From HGM11368 sp051883455 (lineage in GTDB: Bacteria > Bacillota > Clostridia > Christensenellales > UBA3700): DNA of 64,000 bases. Where the stretch lies: the NCBI GenBank assembly GCA_051883455.1, contig JBJETT010000005.1, forward strand, positions 1 to 64,000, written 5' to 3'. Below are positions 8,673 to 16,662 of this stretch, one piece after another. Numbering within the stretch: position 1 is the first letter of the stretch; each line of letters begins with the position of its first letter. Below the pieces are notes generated by a model. The model was not told the origin of the DNA. It searched no databases and saw only the letters and a program-made list of their open reading frames with translations. The position numbers and the translations under genes are program-made.

Positions 8673-9044
8673 TTATTTGCCTTGTTTGCTACGATAGTCC
8701 TCGATAGCCTTCTTGATTGCCTCTTCAGCAAGCACGGAGCAGTGTATCTTTTGAGGAGGCAAGCCTTCCAACACCTCAACTACCTTTTTGTTGGTGAGCT
8801 GCAACGCCTCGTCAACCGTCATACCCTTGACCATTTCCGTTGCGGTTGAGCTGGTGGCTATGGCGGCAGCGCAACCAAAAGTCCTAAACTTGGCGTCGAC
8901 GATTACGTCGTCTTTGATTTTTAGACTAATCTCCATTATATCTCCGCAACTTGCGTTGCCTACCTTGCCCACTCCGTCGGCGTCTTCGATGAAGCCCACG
9001 TTTTTTGGGTGTGCGAATGCTTCCATTACTTTGTCGTTATACAT
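8673..9044 (-). CDS. iscU: IscU/NifU-like iron-sulfur cluster scaffold
   Basis: 123 residues. Scaffold on which the cysteine desulfurase assembles [2Fe-2S]/[4Fe-4S] clusters before transfer to apo-proteins. The three cluster cysteines are present: Cys33 in NASCGD (with Asp35), Cys58 in FGCAAA and Cys102 in KIHCSVLAEEA. This is the single-domain NifU-N form found beside IscS in many Clostridia; the Zn-SufU insert is absent. It starts eight bases before the end of iscS, so the two are translationally coupled. Last gene of iscR-iscS-iscU. Confidence 0.94.
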   Translation of the reverse strand: MYNDKVMEAFAHPKNVGFIEDADGVGKVGNASCGDIMEISLKIKDDVIVDAKFRTFGCAAAIATSSTATEMVKGMTVDEALQLTNKKVVEVLEGLPPQKIHCSVLAEEAIKKAIEDYRSKQGK

Positions 9045-10227
9045 ATATCTTATCTCCTTTGATTTCTTTGAATAGTGGCGACATATCTCTGAGATTGTCG
9101 ATGATAGACACTAGTTGGTCTATGACGTATTGCGTTTGTTCCATAGTGTTGGACTTGCCGAAGCTAAAACGTATCGTGCCGTGTGCTATCTCAATAGGCA
9201 CGCCTATCGACAGCATAACGTAAGACGGCTCGAGCGAACCCGACGAACAAGCCGACCCACTAGATACTCTTATGCCTTGCATATCCAGTCTCATCAAAAT
9301 CGACTCTCCCTCGACGTACTCGAAGCTAAAGCTTGCGTTGTTTGCCAAGCGCTTGCTCATGTCTTTAGGACCGTTGAAGTAAATATGCGGTATCTTCTCC
9401 AATACTTGGGATACGAAATAATCTCTAAGCTTGGCAATATGCTCGTTGTTAGCTTGTATATTCTCTACGGCGAGTTCTATCGCCTTGCCCATACCTACGA
9501 TGGCAGGGGTATTGATAGTGCCCGCACGCATATTGCGCTCTTGCTCACCGCCGTCCATAAACTTGCCTATCCTAAGTCCGTTACGTTTGTACAGCACGCC
9601 CACGCCCTTTGGTCCGTAGAACTTGTGCCCGCTCATAGACAACATATCAATATTCATTGCCTTGACGTCGATAGGCACGTTGCCCACGGCTTGCACCGCG
9701 TCGGTATGGAATGCAATCTTATGCTTTTTGGCAATAGCGCCAATCTCAGCAATAGGCTGTATAGCGCCCATCTCGTTGTTGGCAAACATTACCGATATGA
9801 GAATGGTGCGTTCGGTGATTGCCTCTTCCAACTGCTTAGTGGATATTATGCCTTCGCTATCCACGTCAAGGTAGGTCACTTCAAAGCCTTGCTTTTCTAG
9901 ACTCTTACATGTTTGAATTACCGCAGGATGCTCTATCTTGGTGGTAATGATATGGTTACCCTTGTCCTTGTGCATCTCAGCCATACCCTTGATAGCCCAG
10001 TTGTCAGACTCGCTACCTCCCGAAGTAAAATAAACTTCGCTAGGTAGACAACCTATCGCTTTGGCAATTCTTTCTCTTGCAATATCTACCGCCTTCAACG
10101 ATTCTCTACCCGCCTTGTGTTGCGAAGACGCGTTGCCGAATACCTCGGTAAAGTAAGGCAACATCTCTTGCAAAACTTCGGGGTCGGTATAAGTCGTTGC
10201 CGAATGGTCCAAATATATTTCTTTCAT
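9037..10227 (-). CDS. iscS: Cysteine desulfurase IscS/NifS
   Basis: 396 residues from the ATG at 10227. PLP enzyme that converts cysteine to alanine and passes persulfide sulfur to IscU and tRNA thiolation enzymes. The start DHSATT (usual: DnaATT), the PLP lysine in SGHKFYGPKGVG and the mobile catalytic loop SSGSACSSGSLEPS, with its persulfide Cys, are visible. The start at 10227 overlaps the iscR stop by one base (TAATG). A longer in-frame opening exists upstream but would run through iscR and lacks family similarity. The short catalytic loop marks the NifS-like clostridial type. Confidence 0.95.
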   Translation of the reverse strand: MKEIYLDHSATTYTDPEVLQEMLPYFTEVFGNASSQHKAGRESLKAVDIARERIAKAIGCLPSEVYFTSGGSESDNWAIKGMAEMHKDKGNHIITTKIEHPAVIQTCKSLEKQGFEVTYLDVDSEGIISTKQLEEAITERTILISVMFANNEMGAIQPIAEIGAIAKKHKIAFHTDAVQAVGNVPIDVKAMNIDMLSMSGHKFYGPKGVGVLYKRNGLRIGKFMDGGEQERNMRAGTINTPAIVGMGKAIELAVENIQANNEHIAKLRDYFVSQVLEKIPHIYFNGPKDMSKRLANNASFSFEYVEGESILMRLDMQGIRVSSGSACSSGSLEPSYVMLSIGVPIEIAHGTIRFSFGKSNTMEQTQYVIDQLVSIIDNLRDMSPLFKEIKGDKIYV

Positions 10228-10649
10228 TATTCCCTCGCAATAACGCTTGCCAAAGACATAGAGTCCAAGCAATCGTTGATAGTTTTGTACAATTTGTCCC
10301 ACACGCTGTGGGTGGTGCAATGGCAACTTTCGCTGTTGCCACATTGTTTGCTACACTCTCCCGACACGCAGTCGACTATCACAAGTCCGTCTTCCAACGC
10401 TCTAAGGATTTCGCCTACGCTTATATCCTCGGCGTTGCGGGGCAAAACGTATCCACCGCCCGCACCCCTAGACGAAGCCACCAATTCCGCCTTTTTGAGA
10501 GCGGAAAACAGCTGCTCTAGATATTTGTCGCTTACGCCTATATCCTCGGCAATGGCACTTAGCGCAACGACCTTGTCGTCGTAGGCTTGTCTTTCTGCCA
10601 GACAGCACATTGCTTTGAGTCCGTATCTTGCTTTGGAAGATAACTTCAT
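10227..10649 (-). CDS. iscR: Rrf2-family regulator, IscR-like
   Basis: 140 residues from the ATG at 10649. Winged-helix repressor that senses Fe-S status and normally represses its own isc operon when it carries a cluster. The N-terminal helix-turn-helix MKLSSKARYGLKAM is typical. The cluster-binding region has Cys94, Cys99, Cys103, Cys109 and Cys111 in CVSGECSKQCGNSESCHC, more cysteines than the three of E. coli IscR. The start is fixed by AGTAGGAG eight bases upstream; an earlier ATG at 10685 lacks a ribosome site. First gene of the operon. A palindromic site overlaps its -10 box. Confidence 0.92.
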   Translation of the reverse strand: MKLSSKARYGLKAMCCLAERQAYDDKVVALSAIAEDIGVSDKYLEQLFSALKKAELVASSRGAGGGYVLPRNAEDISVGEILRALEDGLVIVDCVSGECSKQCGNSESCHCTTHSVWDKLYKTINDCLDSMSLASVIARE

Positions 10650-10665
10650 AATATCTCCTACTTGT

Positions 10666-10705
10666 TTACTAGGAATAGTGTACAATTATATTGTCACATT
10701 GTCAA
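10666..10705 (-). promoter_or_regulatory. isc promoter with overlapping palindromic operator
   Basis: On the minus strand: TTGACA (10700-10705), a 17-base spacer and TACACT (10677-10682). The palindrome ACTA-GGAA-TAGT (10668-10679) covers the -10 box and the start of transcription. It is a plausible IscR binding site for autoregulation; the palindrome and promoter are seen, the assignment to IscR is inferred from position. Confidence 0.75.
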
Positions 10706-10816
10706 ACGATTTTATACAATTCCTATAAATTTGGTAGGAAATCAATAATTTGTGATTTTTGATTACAATTTTTTCAATATTTAGAAATGTATAACAAACA
10801 ATATTTTGTAAAAAAT

Positions 10817-10845
10817 TTGACACTTACAATCTAGCGTGATAAAAT
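10817..10845 (+). promoter_or_regulatory. Promoter of the 190-residue membrane protein gene
   Basis: TTGACA at 10817-10822, a 17-base spacer and TAAAAT at 10840-10845, giving a leader of about 60 bases before the ATG at 10912. In the rest of the 10.7-10.9 kb gap I see only AT-rich sequence. Confidence 0.75.
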
Positions 10846-10911
10846 TTTTGTATAAAGGTAATGCTAAATTGCTAAACCACCAAGTCCCAACGATAAAAGA
10901 AGGAAATTAGT

Positions 10912-11484
10912 ATGTGTTGGATTATTTTAGAAACTGCTGCAGGTTTGTTTATAATGGGCTTAGGTCTTGCTGTCGCCCAATCGGGCGAGGCATGGGCTCT
11001 TTTAGAAATTCCGTGCTATATCGTAGGCGGCCTTATTGCTGCTCCCGGCGTAATATTATTGGTTAGGAGTATTTTAGGTTCTATTTTTAGTTTAATCTTC
11101 GGCACACGTAAGGCTTCGCGTGATAGATCCGACAAAAAGGGCGACAAAAGCAATTCTAACGATCTCTCTAACGAAAATAAAAATAAAAACACACAACTAA
11201 AAGAACCCGATAGCCACGTGGAAAATTTAATCTGCAACGAAATTACAAAAAGGCTACCTGCGGTAACCCCGTCTACGGGATTATATTGCACAGTCTATAG
11301 CGATTCGGCTTCTTTGAGCGGAACGATTACCTTGTGGTATTCCACCGACGTCGATAAAGTAAGAAGTGCAATCAGCGACGGTTTCAACTCTGCCCTCCAA
11401 AAAGCAGCAGACAAGGGCTACGACGTCTACAATATATCCGGTTTGGACGTCAGCGGAGTTACTTTGCAAGTCGCCTCGACGTAA
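10912..11484 (+). CDS. Two-helix membrane protein with soluble C-terminal domain, unknown
   Basis: 190 residues. Hydrophobic segments at about 3-24 and 33-65 are followed by a charged, Asn/Lys/Asp-rich linker (about 66-100). A compact domain of about 85 residues contains LYCTVYSDSASLSGTITLWYSTD and ends in an aliphatic strand. Such an arrangement suggests a membrane anchor with a cytoplasmic or external folded head. I do not recognise the head domain. AGAAGGAAA lies five bases before the ATG. Monocistronic, with a strong promoter and terminator. Confidence 0.6.
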   Translation: MCWIILETAAGLFIMGLGLAVAQSGEAWALLEIPCYIVGGLIAAPGVILLVRSILGSIFSLIFGTRKASRDRSDKKGDKSNSNDLSNENKNKNTQLKEPDSHVENLICNEITKRLPAVTPSTGLYCTVYSDSASLSGTITLWYSTDVDKVRSAISDGFNSALQKAADKGYDVYNISGLDVSGVTLQVAST

Positions 11485-11505
11485 TACGCACCATAATTAT
11501 AAACC

Positions 11506-11532
11506 AAAAGACCGCTATTACTGCGGTCTTTT
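11506..11532. terminator. Bidirectional terminator
   Basis: AAAAGACCGC (11506-11515) pairs with GCGGTCTTTT (11523-11532). It separates the convergent 190-residue and 138-residue genes. Confidence 0.87.
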
Positions 11533-11558
11533 GTATAGTGACGCATTGTAATTATTTC

Positions 11559-11975
11559 TCAATCCCAATGACTCGATTTGGAGATATGCGCGGGGTTTGC
11601 TTTGTTCTCCTCTTCGTCGTCATCGATACTTCCGTCCTTGCAAGTAATGCTCACGTCCTTGCACTTTATCCAATTGGTATAACTTTCTTCGTAACTGTAT
11701 TCTATTGGCGCATTGTGATAATAGTAACCGTACCAATCGTGCTTGACGGTAATATCTTCCCTAAAGCCTTTTTTTATCTTTTTCCAGTCGGCGACGCTAC
11801 CTTCGTAAAACACGTGCACGCTTGTTTCTTTTGCGTCTTCTAAAACCGACCATTGCAATTCTACCACCGAAGACGGAATATACAATTCCACCTCCAAGCA
11901 ATTATCGGCGCTTAGTTCTCCACTCTTGACAACGGATTTGCCACTATCTATATTTATTATCCTTTTATCTACCAT
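11559..11975 (-). CDS. BspA-like (leucine-rich-repeat related) short protein
   Basis: 138 residues, acidic. The middle part, LYIPSSVVELQWS followed by VHVFYEGSVADWKKIKKG at about 53-70, matches the connecting units of BspA-type repeat proteins, where IYYEGS-EEWKKI segments follow leucine-rich repeats. There is no signal peptide, and only one partial LRR can be seen, so this could be a trimmed relative of the surface LRR proteins. AGAAAGGTGA lies four bases before the ATG. It has no operon partner. Function unknown. Confidence 0.55.
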   Translation of the reverse strand: MVDKRIINIDSGKSVVKSGELSADNCLEVELYIPSSVVELQWSVLEDAKETSVHVFYEGSVADWKKIKKGFREDITVKHDWYGYYYHNAPIEYSYEESYTNWIKCKDVSITCKDGSIDDDEEENKANPAHISKSSHWD

Positions 11976-12148
11976 ACTTCACCTTTCTATTTATTGTACT
12001 GTCGTTGCTAATTACATAACCGGCGACTTAATATTGGAGATTGCATAATTACAATATAACACTTTTTTGTTTAACTTGCAATATTTTGTCCTACATTCCA
12101 AAGCATTACTATACAACTTTTAGTCAATATCCTTATATAATACAAAGC

Positions 12149-12168
12149 GGTCGGCATTTCTACCGACC
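12149..12168 (-). terminator. Hairpin downstream of glyA
   Basis: GGTCGG (12149-12154) / CCGACC (12163-12168), 80 bases past the glyA stop. There is no T run, so termination here is only possible, not shown. The remaining gap (11976-12251) is AT-rich without a reading frame. Confidence 0.4.
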
Positions 12169-12251
12169 GACATTGAATTACTATTTCTAATAGTCCCTTT
12201 TTTACCTCAAATATTGAGGCGGATTTTTGATTTTTGTCGATACGTATCGGG

Positions 12252-13508
12252 TTATCTCAATACGTCATTCTCATACAAAGGATATTTTTTGCAAAGTTCA
12301 GCGACTTTAGCCGAGCATCTCTCGATAGCCTCTTCGCCGTTGTCTACGAGGTCTACTATGCACTCGGCGATAACTTCCATATCCTCTTCTTTCATGCCTC
12401 TCGAGGTTACGGCAGGAGTACCGAGTCTTAGTCCGCTAGTTACGAACGGAGATTGTTTGTCAAAAGGAATTGCGTTTTTGTTGGCGGTTATGTGCGCTTC
12501 GTCAAGCAAATGCTCTATCTCTTTACCCGTCTTGCCCTTAGAGGTGAGGTCTACGAGCATAAGGTGATTGTCAGTGCCTCCGCTGACAAGGTCGATACCT
12601 CTTGCCGTCAAAGCTTTAGCAAGGGCTTGAGCGTTGGCGCATACTTGCTTTTGGTATGTTACGAATTCGTCGCTCATTGCCTCTTTGAGAGCTACTGCCT
12701 TGGCTGCAATGACGTGCATGAGCGGTCCGCCTTGCGTACCCGGGAAGATTGCCTTATTGATTTTGGTAGCCAGCTCTTCGTCGTTGGTAAGGATAAGTCC
12801 GCCACGAGGTCCTCTGAGCGTCTTGTGAGTAGTGGTAGTAACGACGTCTGCAATGCCTACCGGGGTTGGGTGGCAACCTGCGGCAACGAGTCCCGCAATA
12901 TGTGCCATATCCACCATGAGGTATGCGCCCACGCTGTCTGCTATCTCTCTAAACTTAGCAAAGTCGATAATTCTCGGATAAGCGCTGGCACCTGCAAGAA
13001 TAAGCTTTGGCTTGTGCTCTTTGGCAAGTCTTGCAACCTCTTCGTAGTCTATTCTTGCGTCTTTTTCGCTTACGCAATAAGGCACGATATTGAAGTATTT
13101 ACCCGAAATATTGACAGGACTGCCGTGCGAGAGGTGTCCGCCGTGAGCAAGGCTCATACTAAGTACGGTATCTCCCGGTTGCAACAGGGCAACGAATACG
13201 GCGAGGTTGGCGTTGGCACCGCTATGTGCTTGAACGTTGGCGTACTTGCTACCAAAAAGCTTGCATGCTCTCTCGATGGCGAGTTTTTCGGCTACGTCTA
13301 CGTATTGGCAACCACCGTAGTATCTCTTGCCGGGATAGCCCTCGGCATACTTGTTGGTGAGGTGAGTGCCCATAGCTGCCATAACTGCAGGACTAACGAT
13401 ATTTTCGCTGGCGATAAGCTCGATATTGCCTTGTTGTCTCTTGAGTTCGGCTTCCATTGACTCGTAGAGTTCTGGGTCGTTTTCGCGGATAATCTTCAAA
13501 TCTATCAT
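12252..13508 (-). CDS. glyA: Serine hydroxymethyltransferase
   Basis: 418 residues, full family length. PLP enzyme interconverting serine plus tetrahydrofolate with glycine plus 5,10-methylene-THF, the main source of one-carbon units. Motifs: ELIASENIVS near 31-40, NKYAEGYPGKRYYGG near 52-66, and the PLP lysine in VVTTTTHKTLRGPRGG. AAGGAGAA lies four bases before the ATG. It follows aspS on the same strand after a 92-base gap with a strong hairpin. The folate link fits trmFO (methylene-THF dependent) and 5-formyl-THF cyclo-ligase elsewhere in the window. Confidence 0.96.
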   Translation of the reverse strand: MIDLKIIRENDPELYESMEAELKRQQGNIELIASENIVSPAVMAAMGTHLTNKYAEGYPGKRYYGGCQYVDVAEKLAIERACKLFGSKYANVQAHSGANANLAVFVALLQPGDTVLSMSLAHGGHLSHGSPVNISGKYFNIVPYCVSEKDARIDYEEVARLAKEHKPKLILAGASAYPRIIDFAKFREIADSVGAYLMVDMAHIAGLVAAGCHPTPVGIADVVTTTTHKTLRGPRGGLILTNDEELATKINKAIFPGTQGGPLMHVIAAKAVALKEAMSDEFVTYQKQVCANAQALAKALTARGIDLVSGGTDNHLMLVDLTSKGKTGKEIEHLLDEAHITANKNAIPFDKQSPFVTSGLRLGTPAVTSRGMKEEDMEVIAECIVDLVDNGEEAIERCSAKVAELCKKYPLYENDVLR

Positions 13509-13558
13509 ATTGTTCTCCTTGTGTGGTTTGTATTATATTATCATATATTGTGTCTTTT

Positions 13559-13598
13559 GGCTATCAAACCAAGCTATAATCTGCTTGATTTGATAGGC
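13559..13598 (-). other. 16-bp intercistronic hairpin between aspS and glyA
   Basis: GGCTATCAAACCAAGC (13559-13574) pairs with GCTTGATTTGATAGGC (13583-13598) with two imperfect positions and an eight-base loop. It begins two bases after the aspS stop. On the minus strand no T run follows, so it may protect the aspS 3-prime end or attenuate read-through into glyA rather than terminate fully. On the plus strand CTTTTATT follows the hairpin. Confidence 0.55.
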
Positions 13599-13600
13599 TT

Positions 13601-15391
13601 TTATTCCTTTTCTTCTGGTGGAACGGTGATTGCCAACTCTTGCAACTGCTTGTCCTCTACTCTCGAAGGTGCGTCGGTCATCAAGCAAGAAGCATTTTGC
13701 ACCTTAGGGAATGCAATTACGTCCTTGATATTGTCGGTGCCAGTGATGAGCATAACTAGTCTATCAAGACCGAATGCAAGTCCGCCGTGTGGTGGCGTGC
13801 CGTATCTAAATGCGTCTACGAAGAAGCCAAATCTTGCCACGATATCCTCATTGCTAAATCCAAGGATTGAGAATAGCTTTTGTTGCATCTTGCAGTCGTG
13901 TATTCTTATGCTTCCGCCGCCTGCTTCTTGACCGTTGATAACGAGGTCGTAAGCGTTGGCTCTAACCTTGAGCGGGTCGGTATCTAGCAAAGGCAAGTCC
14001 TCGATTTTTGCCGAGGTAAACGGATGGTGAACGGCGTAGTATCTTCCGTCCTCTTCGCTGTATTCGAGCAACGGGAAGTCAACTACCCACAGCACGTCGT
14101 ACACGCTCTTGTCGTACAACTCGTACTTGTCGGCAAGATGACATCTAAGTGCGCCGAGACTATCGAGCACGACCTTGTTTTTGTCGGCAACTACGAATAT
14201 CACGTCGCCTTGCTCTGCGCCGAGCTCTTTGGCAATACTCTCTTTGACTTCGTCGGACAAATATTTGAAGAAAGAAGAAGTTATGCCGTCAGGCTTGTAC
14301 ATAGCGTAGGCAAGTCCCTTGGCTCCGTAGCTCTTGACAAACTCGCCAAAGCCGTCCACGTCCTTACGAGTCATCTTGGTGCAAAGTCCTTTGGCGTTGA
14401 TAGCTCTCACGCTTCCGCCTTGCTCTATTGCACCGTCAAACACGCTAAATCCACAGCCCTTGACGATATCAGACAAGTCGTGTATTTCTAAACCAAAACG
14501 AGTGTCTGGCTTGTCGCTACCCCACTTGTTCATAGCTATCTCGTAAGGTATTCTGCGGATATGCTCGTCAAGCTCAATTCCTTTGCATTGTCTAAAGACT
14601 TCTCTTATCAGTCCTTCGGCAATTTCCATAACTTGCTCGGGCTCTTCTACGTAGCTCATCTCCATATCGATTTGGCTAAACTCGGGCTGACGATTGCTTC
14701 TGAGGTCCTCGTCACGGAAGCATCTTGCGATTTGATAATATCTATCCATACCCGCAATCATCAACAACTGCTTGTAGATTTGCGGAGATTGAGGCAGGGC
14801 GTAAAACTCGCCTTGATGAATACGCGAAGGCACGAGATAATCTCTAGCTCCCTCAGGCGTAGACTTGCCCAAAAAAGGCGTCTCTATCTCCAAAAATCCG
14901 TTGTCGCCCATATAATTGCGCACCACGCGAGTAATCTTATCTCTCATGATGAGCCTTGATTGTAGGTAGTTTCTTCTCAAGTCGAGATAACGGTATTTTA
15001 GTCTAAGATTTTCGCCCGCCTTGACGTCCTCGGTGATGACGAAAGGAGTAATCTCGGCTTCCGAAAGAATTTTGAGGTCGCTAGCAAGAATTTCCACCTC
15101 GCCCGTAGGCATGTTGGCGTTGATATTTCCTCCACGGCTTCTCACCTTACCGCTCACGCACAAGACGTATTCGTTGCGCACCGTCGTCGCCTTCTCAAAT
15201 ACGCTCGCGTCGCAACTGTCGTCAAAGGCCACTTGTACGATACCCGTTCTATCCCTAAGGTCAATAAACATCAAGTTGCCTAGATTGCGATATTTGGCAA
15301 CGAAGCCCATGACCGTAACTTGGTTGTCAATATCTTTTGCTCTAAGGTCTCCGCACATATGCGTGCGTTTTGCTCCATTCAAAAAGTCCAT
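13601..15391 (-). CDS. aspS: Aspartyl-tRNA synthetase
   Basis: 596 residues, the bacterial size that includes the GAD insertion. Class II enzyme charging tRNA-Asp (possibly also tRNA-Asn when asparaginyl-tRNA synthetase is lacking). The N-terminal OB fold begins at about residue 20. Motif 2 lies around RCFRDEDLRSNRQPEFSQ, and motif 3 in AFGLDRLVMLITG near the C-terminus. The start comes ten bases after the hisS stop, so it is co-transcribed with hisS, a conserved Firmicute pair. No T-box is seen because no room exists between the genes. Confidence 0.97.
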   Translation of the reverse strand: MDFLNGAKRTHMCGDLRAKDIDNQVTVMGFVAKYRNLGNLMFIDLRDRTGIVQVAFDDSCDASVFEKATTVRNEYVLCVSGKVRSRGGNINANMPTGEVEILASDLKILSEAEITPFVITEDVKAGENLRLKYRYLDLRRNYLQSRLIMRDKITRVVRNYMGDNGFLEIETPFLGKSTPEGARDYLVPSRIHQGEFYALPQSPQIYKQLLMIAGMDRYYQIARCFRDEDLRSNRQPEFSQIDMEMSYVEEPEQVMEIAEGLIREVFRQCKGIELDEHIRRIPYEIAMNKWGSDKPDTRFGLEIHDLSDIVKGCGFSVFDGAIEQGGSVRAINAKGLCTKMTRKDVDGFGEFVKSYGAKGLAYAMYKPDGITSSFFKYLSDEVKESIAKELGAEQGDVIFVVADKNKVVLDSLGALRCHLADKYELYDKSVYDVLWVVDFPLLEYSEEDGRYYAVHHPFTSAKIEDLPLLDTDPLKVRANAYDLVINGQEAGGGSIRIHDCKMQQKLFSILGFSNEDIVARFGFFVDAFRYGTPPHGGLAFGLDRLVMLITGTDNIKDVIAFPKVQNASCLMTDAPSRVEDKQLQELAITVPPEEKE

Positions 15392-15401
15392 ATCCTACCT
15401 C

Positions 15402-16649
15402 TCAAAAAGTAAATTTTTCTACTGTATCCATATCGACGAGAATGCTCTCACCCGTCGTCATATTCTTTATATTTGCCTTGTTTGCCTTCAATTCGTCCTC
15501 GCCTAGCAAAATCATAAATCTTGCACCCGTCTTGTTGGCGTATTTCAACTGCGCCTTAAAGCTCCTATCCATAAGGTCGCTATCAACCTTGAGTCCCAAG
15601 CGTCTCAGCTTGGAAGCCATAACCGTTGCCGTGACCTTTGCCTCGTTGACGAGCGGCGCGATATATACGTCGGCAGGCTTGTCCACGCCCGTAGACAGTC
15701 CGAGATTTTCGAGTACTATGAGCAGTCTTTCTAAACCCATTCCAAAGCCCACCGCAGGACAAGGTTTGCCGCCTATTTGCTCCACTAGTCCGTTGTATCT
15801 TCCCCCACCGCAAACCGTGCCTTGCGCACCGATATTTTGGGATACGAATTCAAAGACTGTGCGAGTATAATAGTCGAGTCCTCTCACCACGTTAGGATTG
15901 ACTACGAAAGGTATCTTAAGAGCTTCCAAGCCCTCTACCACTTGTCTGTGGTGCTCTTTGCAGTCGTCGCAAAGATAGTCGAGAGTGATAGGCGCGCCCT
16001 TGGTGATAGCCTTACAACCCTCCTCTTTGCAGTCGAGTATACGCAAAGGATTTTTGTCAAATCTCTCTCTACAATCTTTGCACATCTTGTCAAGATTGTC
16101 CTTGAAGTAATCCTTGAGTGCTTGGTTGTATCTTGCTCTACACTCGGGACAACCTATGCTGTTGATATTGAGTACGAGGTTGCCTATGCCTAGCTTAGTA
16201 AATATGTCGTAAGCCACGCTCATTACTTCGACGTCGGTCTGCGCCGACTCAGAGCCGTAGAACTCGATGCCGAATTGGTGGTGTTCTCTCAGTCTACCCG
16301 CCTGTGGTTTTTCGTAACGAAAAACGGGGGTAAAGTAGTACATCTTGGTAGGTTGAGCGTTGGCGTAAAGGCTATTTTCGATAAAAGCTCTCGCCACGCC
16401 CGCCGTACCTTCGGGCTTGAGCGTCATACTTCTACCCGCCTTGTCGTCAAAGGTGTACATTTCTTTGTTGACGATATCGGTGGTATCGCCCACGCCCCTC
16501 AAAAACAGTTCGGTATGCTCGAAGGTTGGGGTACGAATTTCGTTGATACAATACGTCGACGCCACTTCTCTCAGCACGCTTTCGATATATTGCCACTTGT
16601 AACTCTCTTGTGGCAAAACGTCCTTAGTTCCTTTTGGAATAGTAATCAT
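15402..16649 (-). CDS. hisS: Histidyl-tRNA synthetase
   Basis: 415 residues. Class II enzyme for tRNA-His. It opens with the family pattern IPKGTKDVLP. Motif 2 is in PVFRYEKPQAGRLREHHQFG. The His-specific stretch GLDYYTRTVFEF and motif 3 (VGFGMGLERLLI) follow, and the C-terminal anticodon domain includes LGLKVDSDLMDRS. Four cysteines in a zinc-like cluster at about 160-215 (CPEC, CKDC, CKEEGC, CDDC) are an insertion often seen in clostridial HisRS. The 12-base gap to hslU suggests one transcript. A matching tRNA-His gene lies at 54711. Confidence 0.96.
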   Translation of the reverse strand: MITIPKGTKDVLPQESYKWQYIESVLREVASTYCINEIRTPTFEHTELFLRGVGDTTDIVNKEMYTFDDKAGRSMTLKPEGTAGVARAFIENSLYANAQPTKMYYFTPVFRYEKPQAGRLREHHQFGIEFYGSESAQTDVEVMSVAYDIFTKLGIGNLVLNINSIGCPECRARYNQALKDYFKDNLDKMCKDCRERFDKNPLRILDCKEEGCKAITKGAPITLDYLCDDCKEHHRQVVEGLEALKIPFVVNPNVVRGLDYYTRTVFEFVSQNIGAQGTVCGGGRYNGLVEQIGGKPCPAVGFGMGLERLLIVLENLGLSTGVDKPADVYIAPLVNEAKVTATVMASKLRRLGLKVDSDLMDRSFKAQLKYANKTGARFMILLGEDELKANKANIKNMTTGESILVDMDTVEKFTF

Positions 16650-16662
16650 TATGTCCTCGCGA

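Noticed and set aside
12453..13460. Long plus-strand open frame opposite glyA, and many similar ones opposite topA, smc and others.
   Set aside because: Shadows of real genes: no ribosome sites, no domain patterns, high Cys/His/Arg content typical of antisense frames.
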